This document shows, piece after piece, positions 6,415-6,910 of a DNA stretch of 6,910 nucleotides (its first letter is position 1; each line of letters opens with the position of its first letter). Below the pieces are notes generated by a model. That model made no database searches and was not told the DNA's origin. It saw nothing but the letters and a program-made list of their open reading frames with translations. Both the position numbers and the translations under genes were made by a program. Origin of the DNA: Bacteroidota bacterium (lineage in GTDB: Bacteria; Bacteroidota; Bacteroidia; Chitinophagales; Chitinophagaceae); contig VBAU01000072.1 of assembly GCA_005883855.1 (NCBI GenBank), forward strand, positions 1-6,910, given 5' to 3'.

Positions 6415-6437
6415 TAGTCCACTAGTTGAGTAGGGTA
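6415..6437 (+). promoter_or_regulatory. Putative operator, copy 3 (nitrite/sulfite reductase)
   Basis: This copy reads TAGTCCACT, seven bases, then TAGGGTA. It differs from copies 1 and 2 by one base in the first nine and shares TAGGG with copy 2. It also contains an imperfect dyad centred on ACTAGT (6421-6426). It begins immediately after the proposed -7 element and ends 41 nt before the reductase ATG, in the same orientation to its gene as the other two copies. Confidence 0.6.
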
Positions 6438-6478
6438 ATTGTCTCAAAATCAATTGCTCGCTATTAAAACGATAGACC

Positions 6479-6910
6479 ATGCAGAGTTTTCGTACTGAAC
6501 TTGAAAATCCCATTGTTGAAAGAGATATTCTTGAGCTGGAGCGCAAGATCCATGAATTCAGGGAAGGGAAAATTCCTGAGGAAAAGTTTCGCAGCCTTCG
6601 TTTAGCCCGTGGTGTGTATGGGCAAAGACAGCCGGGAGTGCAGATGGTGCGCATCAAGTTGCCTTATGGTAAAATGACGTTGGCTCAGTGGAAACGCATT
6701 GCCGACGTGTCTGATGAATTTGCAACGAGTAATCTTCATCTCACAACACGACAGGATATACAAATACACTTTGTGAGTCTTGACAGAACTCCGGAACTAT
6801 GGAGTTTGCTTGAACAGGACAGTGTCACCATTCGGGAAGCATGCGGCAACACGGTAAGAAATGTAACCGCTTCGGACCAGGCAGGTATCGATCCTGACGA
6901 ACCCTTTGAC
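6479..6910 (+). CDS. Siroheme-dependent nitrite/sulfite reductase, N-terminal 144 residues, cut by window edge
   Basis: The frame opens with ATG at 6479 and stays open to the end of the window. After a charged N-terminal helix region (1-45), residues about 50-115 form the ferredoxin-like half domain of the nitrite/sulfite reductase family, with GVQMVRIKLPYGKMT (53-67) and the hallmark LTTRQDIQIHFV (88-99). The next conserved block, REACGNTVRNVTASDQAG (119-136), belongs to the siroheme-binding half; Arg91 and Arg127 are likely siroheme- or substrate-contacting residues by family analogy. The iron-sulfur cluster cysteines lie beyond the window. The family reduces sulfite to sulfide or nitrite to ammonia, and sequence alone does not separate these here. 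The adjacent siroheme-synthesis/TSUP gene favours assimilatory sulfite reduction. A promoter and an operator copy lie just upstream. No strong Shine-Dalgarno sequence is visible. Confidence 0.92.
   Translation, partial: MQSFRTELENPIVERDILELERKIHEFREGKIPEEKFRSLRLARGVYGQRQPGVQMVRIKLPYGKMTLAQWKRIADVSDEFATSNLHLTTRQDIQIHFVSLDRTPELWSLLEQDSVTIREACGNTVRNVTASDQAGIDPDEPFD

Noticed and set aside
6412..6657. Open - strand frame of 81 codons at the right end
   Set aside because: It overlaps antisense the conserved N-terminus of the nitrite/sulfite reductase and its promoter region; no family features.

Overview
The window looks like a chromosomal segment of a Bacteroidota bacterium, probably from the Cytophagales/Chitinophagales part of the phylum. 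The signs are a TonB-dependent receptor with an N-terminal carboxypeptidase-like regulatory domain, a DUF2490 outer-membrane barrel, little Shine-Dalgarno sequence, and a TTTG / TAnnTTT-type promoter. The genus cannot be fixed from this sequence. Gene density is high, and the only gaps are 194 nt (4516-4709) and 227 nt (6252-6478).

Layout. The right end (6252-6910) holds a divergent promoter region and the first 144 codons of a siroheme-type nitrite/sulfite reductase on the + strand. Leftward from it runs a 513-aa fusion of a precorrin-2 dehydrogenase (siroheme synthesis) domain to a TSUP (TauE/SafE-like) membrane transporter (4710-6251, -). After a gap with two hairpins comes a tight four-gene leftward cluster: a 997-aa TonB-dependent receptor (1522-4515), a 257-aa DUF2490 protein (752-1525), a 181-aa carboxymuconolactone decarboxylase/AhpD-like protein (191-736), and a short-chain dehydrogenase cut by the window edge (1-194). 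Receptor/DUF2490 and CMD/SDR each overlap by four bases (ATGA), and the middle gap is 15 nt, so these four genes very probably form one operon.

How it fits together. The right half is assimilatory sulfur metabolism: the reductase needs siroheme, the fusion supplies the oxidation step of siroheme synthesis, and its TSUP half plausibly moves sulfite, sulfate or an organosulfur anion. The most interesting signal is a 23-bp partly palindromic element, TAGTCYACT-N7-TAG-N3-A in gene-sense, which occurs once upstream of each of the three transcription units. It has the same orientation relative to the gene each time and lies 22, 44 and 41 nt before the start codon. This ties the receptor/CMD/SDR operon to the sulfur genes as a likely single regulon. 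The receptor cluster may therefore scavenge and process an organosulfur (or sulfur-linked) nutrient; the link is inferred, and the substrate and regulator are unknown.

No tRNA, rRNA, CRISPR array, insertion sequence, prophage or recognised riboswitch was seen.
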